Assembly: GCA_016714765.1 (NCBI GenBank)
Contig: JADKCF010000035.1
Location: forward strand, 1 to 36,851
DNA: 36,851 bases
Direction: 5' to 3'
From: Saprospiraceae bacterium
GTDB taxonomy: Bacteria > Bacteroidota > Bacteroidia > Chitinophagales > Saprospiraceae
Position 1 is the stretch's first letter; every line of letters starts with the position of its first letter. Below the pieces are notes generated by a model. The model did no database searches, was not told where the DNA came from, and saw only the letters and a program-made list of their open reading frames with translations. Below are positions 1-6,608 of this stretch, piece by piece. The translations under genes and the position numbers were made by a program.

Positions 1-2011
1 CATCCACATAGTATTTGCATCAGTGGGATGAAAAGCAATATTGGTAACCTGACTATTAAATACGGTGTTTGCCGGCTTTGTAATGGTATTCCAAGTCTGT
101 CCACCATCGGAGCTGCGCCTCATTTGAGTAAATCCCCATCCAACTACAAAAACATTAGGGTCTGAAGGTGACTGGTGTAAAAACTCAAGTTCAGTATTAC
201 CATTGCCCTGAATTCCATTAGTTAGAGTTCGTCCATATATCCACCACGATTGGTACTCTTCCATATATCCCGATAATTGGTATATATGGTATTTTCGATC
301 CTGCAACATCGATAATAATTTTTCTATCTCCATATTTGCATCATGACCTATTTGTGTGTTGTAAGAAGGGTTTTGAAAAATATGTTTATGTTGTAGGATT
401 ACTCGTCGTCCTTTGTAAATATTGACCATTTGGATCGATCCGTACACGATATTTTTATCTACTGGATCATTAGCCTATCAAGCCATCACCTCTGGTTGGA
501 ACCAATAGCCCATCCACTGTTTACCTGCACTCCGCATCTTGTAAGCCTACTAGGAAGTTGCTGCCGTATTTGAAGAACGAACACTCGACAATTGAATAAT
601 GGGCAAGCTCTTTATATTGGTCCATGTTGTCCCATTGTTTGTAGTATAACTCAGGCCACCATCATCAGCAAACCAAATCCTGTTTGTCCCGGCTTGCCAC
701 TTGTAGTCGTGCTGATCGACATGAGGTGTATTGATGATTTGCCAGTTGCTACCACCATCGGTAGATTGAAATACTTGGACTGATCCATAGAAAAGATTGT
801 TGGCATTCGCCGGATTGACTTCCATTCTGAAATCCCATGCTCCACCCAACCAAATACCAGGAAAATTATAACTTGGCGTCACTATAGTAGTAATAACATC
901 TGTGGAGAATGTGTATTTCATCACCATTCCGCCATTAGGCAACCTGTGCGGGTCTTCCTCACTGTCAAGTGGACAAGTTTTTACCGTAAAAGTAGTACCG
1001 CCAGTGGATACGTAAAAATAGGAAATTGGATCCACCAGTAGGTGTTGGTCAGTGCCTGATCGAGTTCGTGACATATAACCTGTGGATTGGTAGGATGAAA
1101 TTCTATGTCATTGGCTTTTGCAGAAGCTGGCAATGAAGTATTCTTGACCCATGTAACACCATGATTGCTTGATTTGTATAAACCATTATTCGTACAGGCA
1201 AAAAGCGTTCTTCCATCAGGTGCCATAGCCAATTTAAATACTTATGAAGCCATGCTATTAGAAGTCCTACTCACCGACCATGTATTACCACTTACCACTG
1301 ATCTTAGGACACCTCTATTTTTATTAAACCAGCTGTCATGAGCATCTGTAGCGACATATAATGTATCCGTATCATTTGTATTGTAAACCAGATCACCTAC
1401 ACTCTGATGATCCCAAAAGTCGCTGATCACATTCCATGTCACACCAGCATCAGTAGACTTCCATAAACCGCCCTCAGGTGCAGATGCCCATATTATGTTG
1501 GTATTAGTAGGATGGAAATTGACCCTTTCTACACGTCCGTTATTGGTATTAAAAACTGAATTGGTTTGTCCGATAAAAGTAAAATTAGAAGTACTTAATG
1601 ATCTCGATCCATTCTTTTGGTTATAAGACTTCAGCGCTTCGAGTCTTTCGTCTTGCCAGATATAATTGTGATTGGTATCTTCTACATTGTCTGCAAAAAG
1701 AAGGTACTTCTGCAGTTTTTTGATCATTCTTGGATTTACGGTCTCAATGACCGTATGGCGAGTTTGTCTTCAAATACTTTTAACCTTGGATGGTCTAAGC
1801 ATGGCGTCTGGAAAATTTCCATCCATGGAATACCATTGAAACTAAGATGTTCCAATTGTTTAATGATTTTTTCTTCATATTTCTGACGATCAATTTCTCG
1901 GCGATTCTGCGCGGAGAGATCTAGCGTACAAAAAATTAAACAAAAAGTCAGTACAATAATTGAAAGTCTACCATTATGCTTATGTACTAAATCGAAGAAA
2001 TTGTTAGCCAT
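1..2011 (-). pseudogene. Broken exported Asp-box/BNR (sortilin-like) repeat protein, 3' end outside window
   Basis: This is a degraded gene for a secreted beta-propeller protein. The first piece (2011 to 1736) starts with a basic then hydrophobic signal peptide ending near LSAQ. The next pieces (1727-1242, 1232-981, 1074-550, then scattered frames to position 1) carry Asp boxes of the form S/T-x-D/N-x-G-x-T-W: STDAGVTW, SSNHGVTW, STDGGSNW, TTNNGTTW and SSDGGQTW. FHPTN spacers recur between blades, as in VPS10/sortilin-like proteins of Bacteroidota. The frame shifts near 1740-1760 and near 1075, there is an in-frame TAA at 1244-1242, and at least one more break lies below 550. Several independent lesions suggest real decay rather than a single base-calling error. 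Substrate and function are unknown; such proteins are often surface-exposed or type IX secreted, but the C-terminus is not visible. Confidence 0.8.
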
Positions 2012-2292
2012 TTTATGATGATTGTTGATTTAAACAATATTGATATAAAGAAAATTAGAGTGCTAACCTATGTAGACTTTTCTGAATTACCAAGATTCAT
2101 ACAACCAATGTTCTGAAATGCCATTTTCATGTTCTGAATGAAGACTTTTAGCTTCTTTTTGACCAATCTGAAATATTTTTTTCTATTTTTATGCCTCAAC
2201 AGGAAAATATAATTTAGAGAATAACAAGGGCCTTTAAAAATTATGAAATACCTTTAAAAAAAAAAAAACGATATATCAATGAGGATGAAATC

Positions 2293-2949
2293 TTGATAGC
2301 AGAGTTGATCAAAGATTATCTTGAAGAAGCGGGCCACCATGTCTGCGAAATAGGTATTTCTTATGAACAAGCTGTAGCATTTTATCATCAATATTTACCT
2401 GATCTCATCATTCTTGATATCAGACTTTATGGGGAAAAATCGGGTATCGAATTTGCCCAATACCTTAATGCTGAAAAAATTACTACTCCAGCTGTTTTTC
2501 TGTCTTCACAATATGATCAAAGAACCCTCAGTCAAGTCCTCGACACACATCCTTATGGCTATCTTACTAAGCCAATAAGCAAGGAGTCACTATGGACTAC
2601 CGTCAGTACCGCCTTTCAACTTTACAAATCAAAGCATAAGAAAAATGACATTCAACTATTTGATGGTAAGGTCAATCACATGGTAGCAATAGATGACATC
2701 GTCATGATAGAAGCCAATCATGTGTACATACTCGTCGAACTTGTAAGTAATAAAATATTTACTGTCCGCGAATCCTTAAAACAATTTTTGCAAGCTTTGC
2801 CAGAAGAAACATTTATTCAGTGTCATAGAAGTTATGTTGTCAATAAGCATCATATAATATCCTGGAATACTTCATATGTAGCCCTAGATAATGGTAAACA
2901 AATTCCAATCTCTCGCCATTTTAAGGATAAATTTAATGTAGATATATAG
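2293..2949 (+). CDS. LytTR-type response regulator (REC plus LytTR DNA-binding domain), start uncertain
   Basis: Two-component response regulator of the LytR/AlgR type. Counted from the TTG at 2293, the receiver domain covers about residues 1-115. The phosphoacceptor Asp is near residue 42 (LIILDIRL) and the conserved Lys near 93 (YLTKPIS). A LytTR DNA-binding domain fills about 120-218 (VMIEANHVYI, FIQCHRSYVVN). The start is a problem: codons upstream of 2293 continue the reading frame back to the stop at 2215-2217 and encode INEDE, the acidic pocket of the receiver domain, so the native protein must begin earlier. No ATG, GTG or TTG exists in that frame between 2218 and 2293, and a 13-A run lies at 2256-2268. 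Either an unusual start is used or the 5' end is damaged. No histidine kinase is adjacent. Confidence 0.75.
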   Translation: MIAELIKDYLEEAGHHVCEIGISYEQAVAFYHQYLPDLIILDIRLYGEKSGIEFAQYLNAEKITTPAVFLSSQYDQRTLSQVLDTHPYGYLTKPISKESLWTTVSTAFQLYKSKHKKNDIQLFDGKVNHMVAIDDIVMIEANHVYILVELVSNKIFTVRESLKQFLQALPEETFIQCHRSYVVNKHHIISWNTSYVALDNGKQIPISRHFKDKFNVDI

Positions 2950-3157
2950 TAAAATTTTATTTGTTAATGAATGGTCATGGTTATGGTATTTTGATGTCGC
3001 AAAAGGGAACGTTTTTGCTGGATAGTTTGTATTCTAATTTAAAAAACAATATCAAGTATAGTCCGAAATGATATGCCACACATAATAAATACTTGCTATG
3101 GTGTACAGCGATCCTATCGGGTTGCCGTCAGGTCCTGACAAACCGTTATATTCATGT

Positions 3158-3580
3158 CTACGAGACACCCAACTCATCGACAAGGCGACTTGAAATTTGA
3201 GAAATTAAGCCAACCTTATCTCGTTTAACACTCTTGACAAATTCTATATCGACAGCAGAAGCCTTATCATACTTTGCAGACCACATGATAACTTCTACCA
3301 AGACAGAAACTAAATCAATCCCTTTTTGAGTAAGACGATACATTATCTTTTGCTTATGACTTGGGTCGCTAGACTTACTCACAATTCCTTTACTTTCTAA
3401 AAATGACAATCTATCAGCAAGAATATTAGTGGCAATTTTTTCTTCCGACAATAGAAATTCACCGTAGAAGTGCTTTCCTTTAAACATCAAATCTCTAACA
3501 ATTAGAAACGTGCATCTATCACCAAATATTTCTAACGCAAAATTTATCGGACAATCCGACTTTCTTATTACATGTTTCAT
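3158..3580 (-). CDS. HxlR-family winged-helix transcriptional regulator
   Basis: A 140-residue protein with the HxlR/DUF24 winged-helix fold over about residues 10-105. Visible signatures are the N-terminal Cys of the CPINFALEIFGD segment, the recognition region ATNILADRLSFLESKGIV, and the wing KIMYRLTQKGIDLVSVL. Members of this family are MarR-like repressors or activators. Many sense electrophiles or oxidants through a Cys near the N-terminus, and Cys10 is a candidate here. The gene is divergent from a VOC-domain gene at 3665. The 84-bp gap holds two opposed promoter matches and a palindrome, so self-regulation and control of the neighbour are likely (inference). The ATG at 3580 sits about 5 nt beyond its -7 box, so its mRNA may be leaderless. 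Confidence 0.85.
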   Translation of the reverse strand: MKHVIRKSDCPINFALEIFGDRCTFLIVRDLMFKGKHFYGEFLLSEEKIATNILADRLSFLESKGIVSKSSDPSHKQKIMYRLTQKGIDLVSVLVEVIMWSAKYDKASAVDIEFVKSVKRDKVGLISQISSRLVDELGVS

Positions 3581-3584
3581 AGGG

Positions 3585-3615
3585 CAAAAATATAAAAAAT
3601 TAAACTACTTGCAAA
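3585..3615 (-). promoter_or_regulatory. Bacteroidota-type promoter for the HxlR gene
   Basis: On the minus strand, TTTG (3615-3612) is followed after 19 bp by TATTTTTG (3592-3585). This fits the Bacteroidota consensus TTTG at -33 and TAnnTTTG at -7. The start codon at 3580 lies almost at the predicted transcription start. Confidence 0.55.
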
Positions 3616-3625
3616 TTGAAAGTAG
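3605..3625. promoter_or_regulatory. Candidate HxlR operator, palindrome CTACTT-N9-AAGTAG
   Basis: A perfect 6-bp inverted repeat, CTACTT (3605-3610) and AAGTAG (3620-3625), separated by nine bases. It lies between the divergent hxlR and VOC genes and covers the -33 elements of both predicted promoters. TACTT/AAGTA half-sites resemble operators reported for HxlR/DUF24 regulators. The sequence is seen directly; the binding is inferred. Confidence 0.55.
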
Positions 3626-3638
3626 ATTTGTATATTTG
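3609..3638 (+). promoter_or_regulatory. Bacteroidota-type promoter for the VOC gene
   Basis: TTG at 3609-3611, a 19-bp spacer, then TATATTTG at 3631-3638, matching TAnnTTTG. An overlapping TAGATTTG at 3623-3630 is a weaker alternative. The start codon of the VOC gene follows at 3665, giving a leader of about 20 nt. Confidence 0.55.
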
Positions 3639-3664
3639 CTGTTCACAAATTAAAAAAGTAAAAA

Positions 3665-4033
3665 ATGACAAATTCAATTAATTGGTTCGAAATACCAGTA
3701 ATAGATTTCGCAAGAGCAAAAAAATTCTACGAAACATTGTATGGTGCTGAAATTATAGAAATTCCTTTCCCTGATGGAAAATATGGTATGCTACCTTGTG
3801 ATATGGAAAAAGGTGTTGGCGGTGGAATAGCACAATACGAAGGATTTGAACCTTCTACTAATGGAACATTAGTTTATTTGAATGGTGGCGAAGATTTAAG
3901 CATACCACTTTCAAAAGTAGAAAGTGCAGGCGGAAAAATATTACTGCCAAAAACTGCAATTGGACAAAATGGTTTTATGGCTCATATTTTAGACGGGGAA
4001 GGAAATAAAATTGCGTTACACTCAATGAAATAA
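3665..4033 (+). CDS. VOC-superfamily (glyoxalase/bleomycin resistance-like) protein
   Basis: A 122-residue single-module vicinal oxygen chelate protein. It shows the two beta-alpha-beta-beta-beta halves: NWFEIPVIDFARAKKFYETL at the start, and an IPLSKVESAGGKILLPKT helix-strand followed by MAHILDGEGNKIALHS at the end. The final segment matches the usual D-x-E-G-N-x-I/F-x-L-x-S end of the small VOC proteins annotated as extradiol dioxygenase or glyoxalase relatives. Metal ligands cannot be assigned with confidence and the substrate is unknown. It is divergent from the HxlR regulator, a common pairing for inducible detoxification genes. About 97 bp without a clear signal separate it from the next gene. 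Confidence 0.85.
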   Translation: MTNSINWFEIPVIDFARAKKFYETLYGAEIIEIPFPDGKYGMLPCDMEKGVGGGIAQYEGFEPSTNGTLVYLNGGEDLSIPLSKVESAGGKILLPKTAIGQNGFMAHILDGEGNKIALHSMK

Positions 4034-4130
4034 CACTTCATGAAATAAGCTAAATGGGAAAAAAAGGTAAACAATTTAATTCATGAATAAATAAGTTTCT
4101 TAACGGTTTAAAAACACATGCAGAAAAATA

Positions 4131-4475
4131 ATGGCTTACGATGAACATTTAGCAAATCGAGTGAGAGAAAAATTTTTCGAGCTACCCAACGTTACCGAAA
4201 AGGAAATGATGGGTGGCTTGACATTTATGTATAACGACAAAATGTGTGTCGGAATTATTAAGGACGAACTGATGTGTAGAATTGACCCTGAACTACACGA
4301 AACAGTTATTGAAAAAGTTGGTTGCCGAACAATGGACTTTACAAAGCGACCAATGAAAGGTTACATAATGATAGATGACAACGGAATGAGATCACAAAAA
4401 GATTTTGACTATTGGATAAACCTTGCACTTGACTTTAACAAAATAGCAAAATCGAGTAAAAAACAAAAAAAATAG
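4131..4475 (+). CDS. TfoX/Sxy N-terminal domain protein
   Basis: A 114-residue protein made only of the TfoX/Sxy N-terminal domain. It shows the typical FELPNVTEKEMMGGLTFMYN block (about residues 16-35), the CVGIIKDELMCRID strand pair, and the MKGYIMID ending, followed by a Lys-rich tail. The full-length gamma-proteobacterial protein regulates competence, but stand-alone N-terminal domains like this are widespread in Bacteroidota with no established role. It is flanked by two VOC genes and reads in the same direction, consistent with a small accessory gene cluster. Confidence 0.85.
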   Translation: MAYDEHLANRVREKFFELPNVTEKEMMGGLTFMYNDKMCVGIIKDELMCRIDPELHETVIEKVGCRTMDFTKRPMKGYIMIDDNGMRSQKDFDYWINLALDFNKIAKSSKKQKK

Positions 4476-4540
4476 CACTAATATTGGTCTTTCTATTAGC
4501 ATTATACCATGTATTTTCAGAAATTTTATATCATAAATCA

Positions 4541-4903
4541 ATGAATTTTGAAAAATTAGTACCCAATATTTTTTATATTGACATTAATGATGGGTTAAAA
4601 TTATTTGTTGATTGTTTGGGTTTTACTATTGGACACAATGAAATAAAATCTGCCCAACCGTTCTGTGTTTTGGAAAGAGATGGCTTGCGTATTAATCTTT
4701 TTCAAAATACGGCGCTAGCAGAAGAACATTACCCCGAATTTAGGTTAGTTACTAAAAATATTCAAGAAGTTTATGAAAAGGTTTCTAAATCTCATCCTGA
4801 ATTTCTTCATCCCAATCTTAAGGTAATTACTCTTAGACCGTGGACCGCTAAAGAATTTGCATTAAAGGATAAACAAGTTGGCGTTATAATTCAAGAATGG
4901 TAA
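4541..4903 (+). CDS. VOC-superfamily protein (bleomycin-resistance-like)
   Basis: A 120-residue VOC-fold protein starting at the ATG of MNFEKLVPNIFYIDI. A longer frame begins at a TTG at 4484, but the extra 19 residues are hydrophobic and not part of the fold, so the ATG is preferred. The fold elements are NDGLKLFVDCLGFTIG (first helix and strand), FCVLERDGLRINLFQ, the second-half helix IQEVYEKVSKSHPEFLHPN, and a final VGVIIQEW strand. The layout is close to bleomycin-resistance/glyoxalase-like proteins. Substrate and metal binding are unknown. It lies in line with the neighbouring short genes and has no clear promoter of its own. Confidence 0.75.
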   Translation: MNFEKLVPNIFYIDINDGLKLFVDCLGFTIGHNEIKSAQPFCVLERDGLRINLFQNTALAEEHYPEFRLVTKNIQEVYEKVSKSHPEFLHPNLKVITLRPWTAKEFALKDKQVGVIIQEW

Positions 4904-4950
4904 CCTAAAAAGCCCTACCACTAACAACTATACCATTCCTAATGAAATGA

Positions 4951-5268
4951 TTGGCAATAGGAGCATTACTCATTACCTACCACTTATTAATAAAGGCAGA
5001 ATGGCAAAATTATAGCACAGCATTACTAATTTCATCACATTTGATATGGATAAGTTTAGTATTCATGGCGTTTACTATGTTTTTATTATTTTCAACCCTT
5101 AAATCGACAGGAATAGTTTATGGACCAGATTCGCCACCATTAACAGATTTGCCCAAAGGAGTAATAGGTATCAATGGATGGGCAAATCGATTATTGGTCT
5201 TATGCTATATTGTTTATCCTGTTTTAACCGCAAAATTATTATTAAATATCATCACATTAAATAACTAA
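4951..5268 (+). CDS. Small membrane protein of unknown function
   Basis: A 105-residue hydrophobic protein with about three membrane segments: near residues 1-14, around 24-48 (ALLISSHLIWISLVFMAFTM), and around 80-101 (RLLVLCYIVYPVLTAKLLL). A polar loop (STGIVYGPDSPPL) separates the last two. I do not recognise the family. The only start in frame is the TTG at 4951, directly after an in-frame TGA at 4948, and the first helix begins immediately, so the protein may be N-terminally truncated. It ends 5 bp before the DUF4287 gene, suggesting co-transcription. Confidence 0.55.
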   Translation: MAIGALLITYHLLIKAEWQNYSTALLISSHLIWISLVFMAFTMFLLFSTLKSTGIVYGPDSPPLTDLPKGVIGINGWANRLLVLCYIVYPVLTAKLLLNIITLNN

Positions 5269-5273
5269 TTATT

Positions 5274-5492
5274 ATGTCATTTCAAGCATACATAGACAAC
5301 ATAAAAATAAAAACTGGTAAAACACCTGACGACTTTAAAAATTTGGCAGAAGAAAAAGGATTTATCATTGAAGGAAAACTAAACCTCAATACAAAGGCAA
5401 CAGAAATTACAAATTGGCTAAAAGACGAATTTGAATTAGGACACGGACACGCAATGGCAATTTTTGCGACATTTAAAGGGAAGACCAAATAA
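5274..5492 (+). CDS. DUF4287 domain protein
   Basis: A 72-residue protein matching the small DUF4287 type: MSFQAYIDNIKIKTGKTPDD at the start, then a FKNLAEEKGF helix, a segment rich in Lys and Thr, and a WLKDEFELGHGHAMAIFATF end. The GHGHAMAI motif is the family hallmark. Function is unknown; such proteins often occur beside VOC, SRPBCC and ArsR/HxlR genes, as here. It begins 5 bp after the upstream membrane protein stop codon, so the two are probably translated from one mRNA. It is the last intact member of the 3158-5492 cluster; insertion-sequence debris begins about 35 bp downstream. Confidence 0.8.
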   Translation: MSFQAYIDNIKIKTGKTPDDFKNLAEEKGFIIEGKLNLNTKATEITNWLKDEFELGHGHAMAIFATFKGKTK

Positions 5493-5527
5493 TTGGTAAA
5501 TGAAAACCTATGGTCAACCCGGTCTCT

Positions 5528-5640
5528 TTAGACTTTTTTTAACAAGTCAATTTCCACCTTCTGCTCCTCGATTGTTCTCAATAATTCATCTCGATCTGTA
5601 GGTAGGGATTCTATGTTCTTGGATGTACTTTTGTTTATTC
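5528..5640 (-). mobile_element. IS3-family OrfA C-terminal remnant (copy 1)
   Basis: On the minus strand, the frame ending at 5528 encodes STSKNIESLPTDRDELLRTI followed by EEQKVEIDLLKKV. This is the leucine-zipper end of an IS3-family OrfA. The run of seven A followed by G just before the stop (within TTGTTAAAAAAAGTCTAA) matches the programmed -1 slippage site normally found at the OrfA/OrfB junction. No OrfB follows and the N-terminal helix-turn-helix is missing, so this is a fragment. It shares about 40 nearly identical bases with the remnant at 8715-8755. Confidence 0.65.
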
Positions 5641-5644
5641 TACC

Positions 5645-5712
5645 AAGCTGACCCTCAAATGGCGCCTGAAGCTGACCCCTTAATGGCGACAAGCTGACCC
5701 CCTGATTTGTAA
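5645..5712. mobile_element. IS21-like insertion-sequence end with tandem AAGCTGACC sites
   Basis: Three direct copies of AAGCTGACC occur at 5645-5653, 5669-5677 and 5691-5699, spaced 24 and 22 bp apart. The first two are followed by a C-rich stretch and AATGGCG. Regularly spaced terminal repeats of about 20 bp are characteristic of IS21-family ends. No istA or istB gene remains. It abuts the IS3 OrfA remnant, so one element probably inserted in or beside another. Confidence 0.5.
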
Positions 5713-5803
5713 AAAAATTCAAAGGTCAATGCCGGATTTGAAGTGGATATTTTAAATTACGTTGTACCCAATACGCTCACTCCCGCTCCCAAAGCGACCA
5801 GGC
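5713..5803. other. Stretch between IS debris and the CRISPR remnant
   Basis: No gene is supported here. One forward frame reads NAGFEVDILNYVVPNTLTPA up to the first CRISPR repeat, which looks like a scrap of a coding sequence but has no start and belongs to no family I recognise. An AT-rich CRISPR leader would be expected in this place and is not seen. Confidence 0.35.
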
Positions 5804-6028
5804 CTTATAATCGTACCATATTGGAATTGAAACATAAAGGAAGCATTGAAGTAAGGAATGCAGGAAGCTTATAATCGTACCATATTGGAATTGAAACTGG
5901 ACAAGGTGTACCACATGATGTAGTACTCGCCGTGCAGGTGTGCTGCACGGTTCCTTGCACTATTTCGATGCTATCGAAATTGCTTTCAGCACCGTTTAGT
6001 CATAATCGTACCATATTGGAATTGAAAT
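5804..6028 (+). CRISPR. Orphan CRISPR remnant, three 30-nt repeats, no cas genes
   Basis: Two identical 30-nt repeats lie at 5804-5833 and 5868-5897. They begin CTTATAATCG and end GGAATTGAAAC. A third, degraded at both ends, lies at 5999-6028 and keeps the core ATAATCGTACCATATTGGAA. The first spacer (5834-5867) is 34 nt, a normal length. The second interval (5898-5998) is 101 nt, too long for one spacer. The repeat end ATTGAAAC is typical of the 8-nt crRNA handle of class 1 systems such as I-B and III. Degeneration of the last repeat suggests the array reads left to right. No cas gene is seen in the window, and IS debris lies on its left. Confidence 0.75.
5930..5980. repeat. Double-hairpin insert inside the long CRISPR interval
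   Basis: Two perfect inverted repeats occur next to each other: CCGTGCA (5930-5936) with TGCACGG (5944-5950), loop 7; and ATTTCGAT (5962-5969) with ATCGAAAT (5973-5980), loop 3. They fall in the 101-nt interval, which equals one 34-nt spacer plus 67 nt. This suggests a small palindromic element inserted in the array. Confidence 0.45.
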
Positions 6029-6395
6029 TACATGTAGACGGGGGTTAACAAACCAGCTTGTACTTTTTGGGAATATATGGGCACCCCTTGGAGATGCTTT
6101 GAGATTTTTTCGTACAGAATTTAATGAGTTTGGTACATAATGCGACCGTGGAAAATGATATGATAATTTTAAATAAATTTTAAAAATCGTAAGCCAGTTC
6201 AGTAAGAGTGTGTAAATTTACAGCCCTAAAAAACCACACGACTGATGACCAACTAGGAAAAGAATTTAAGAGCCATGCACTTAATACTTGGAATGGTATA
6301 AAAGTCCAATGCAAAGTTTCCACAGCAATTCAAAGTTTATCTTGCATCAGAGATGTATCATCGATTTCAGATTTTCGTATATCATCAACACAAGA
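6029..6395 (+). other. Decayed sequence without an intact gene
   Basis: No intact gene. Short forward frames look coding in pieces, for example LVLFGNIWAPLGDALRFF near 6060-6110 and KFPQQFKVYLASEMYHRF near 6313-6370, but each is broken by stops and has no recognisable family. The second piece runs into the shared DNA repeat starting at 6396 and may be upstream coding sequence of the tail fragment described next. Confidence 0.35.
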
Positions 6396-6445
6396 AAGGC
6401 CAGTGTCGATCAAGTGAAAGGTGCCTTTATGGAAGTTGTTGGTGG
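6396..6445 (+). repeat. Direct repeat, copy 1 (partner at 7826)
   Basis: 25 identical bases (6396-6420; starts AAGGCCAGTGTCGATC) recur at 7826-7850. A further 25 or so bases of clear similarity follow, beginning GTGCCTTTA here and ATGCCTTTA there. The two copies are 1430 bp apart in the same direction, and each is followed by a propeller-like gene or its remains. Confidence 0.7.
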
Positions 6446-6607
6446 CAAAAAAATCAGAGATTTTCGAGTAACGATTTGGGATAGTCAAAACAGTTGAAAT
6501 TAGATTTATTTGGAAATAGAACTAGAACTGCCGCGGAAAGTTATTTCAATCAATTAATTGATGGGGCTGATAGTAATAAATTATATAGTTTCATAAAATT
6601 AGAATAA
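6396..6607 (+). pseudogene. Broken C-terminal tail of an unidentified (toxin-like) protein, copy 1
   Basis: The frame TRKASVDQVKGAFMEVVGGK is visible around 6390-6450 and stops at 6495. After a shift of frame, a second open stretch (6485-6607) ends LDLFGNRTRTAAESYFNQLI ... YSFIKLE. Its stop codon at 6605-6607 is one base before the ATG of the propeller-like gene at 6609, a spacing expected for translationally coupled genes. The same 25 bases encoding the KASVDQVK module occur again at 7826. I do not recognise the family. A conserved module, then a variable tail, then a tightly spaced downstream gene resembles the C-terminal region of polymorphic toxins with a following immunity gene; this is inference. 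Confidence 0.45.
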
Positions 6608-6608
6608 T

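Noticed and set aside
2256..2268. The 13-A run as a phase-variation switch for the response regulator
   Set aside because: A length change of the run alone cannot help: the frame from the ATG at 2243 meets TAA at the very edge of the run (CTT TAA), so a different lesion must be responsible.
3126..3140. Terminator at GTCAGGTCCTGAC
   Set aside because: The stem is only 5 bp and no T run follows on either strand.
4484..4540. N-terminal extension of the second VOC protein
   Set aside because: It depends on a TTG start and is hydrophobic; the family fold starts at the ATG at 4541.
4904..4950. Integron attC site near CTAACAACTA
   Set aside because: A TAACAA core is present, but no matching complementary core or long palindrome was found around the small genes, and no integrase is in the window.
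5528..5640. IS66 transposase start
   Set aside because: An SLPTD-type start with a coiled coil was considered, but the second copy shows the QISTWKKEFL motif of IS3 OrfA joined to the same sequence, and an A7G slippage site follows.
5528..5722. A 64-codon minus-strand gene
   Set aside because: Its first half is a translation of the IS21-like end repeats and its second half is an IS3 OrfA fragment; it is not one gene.
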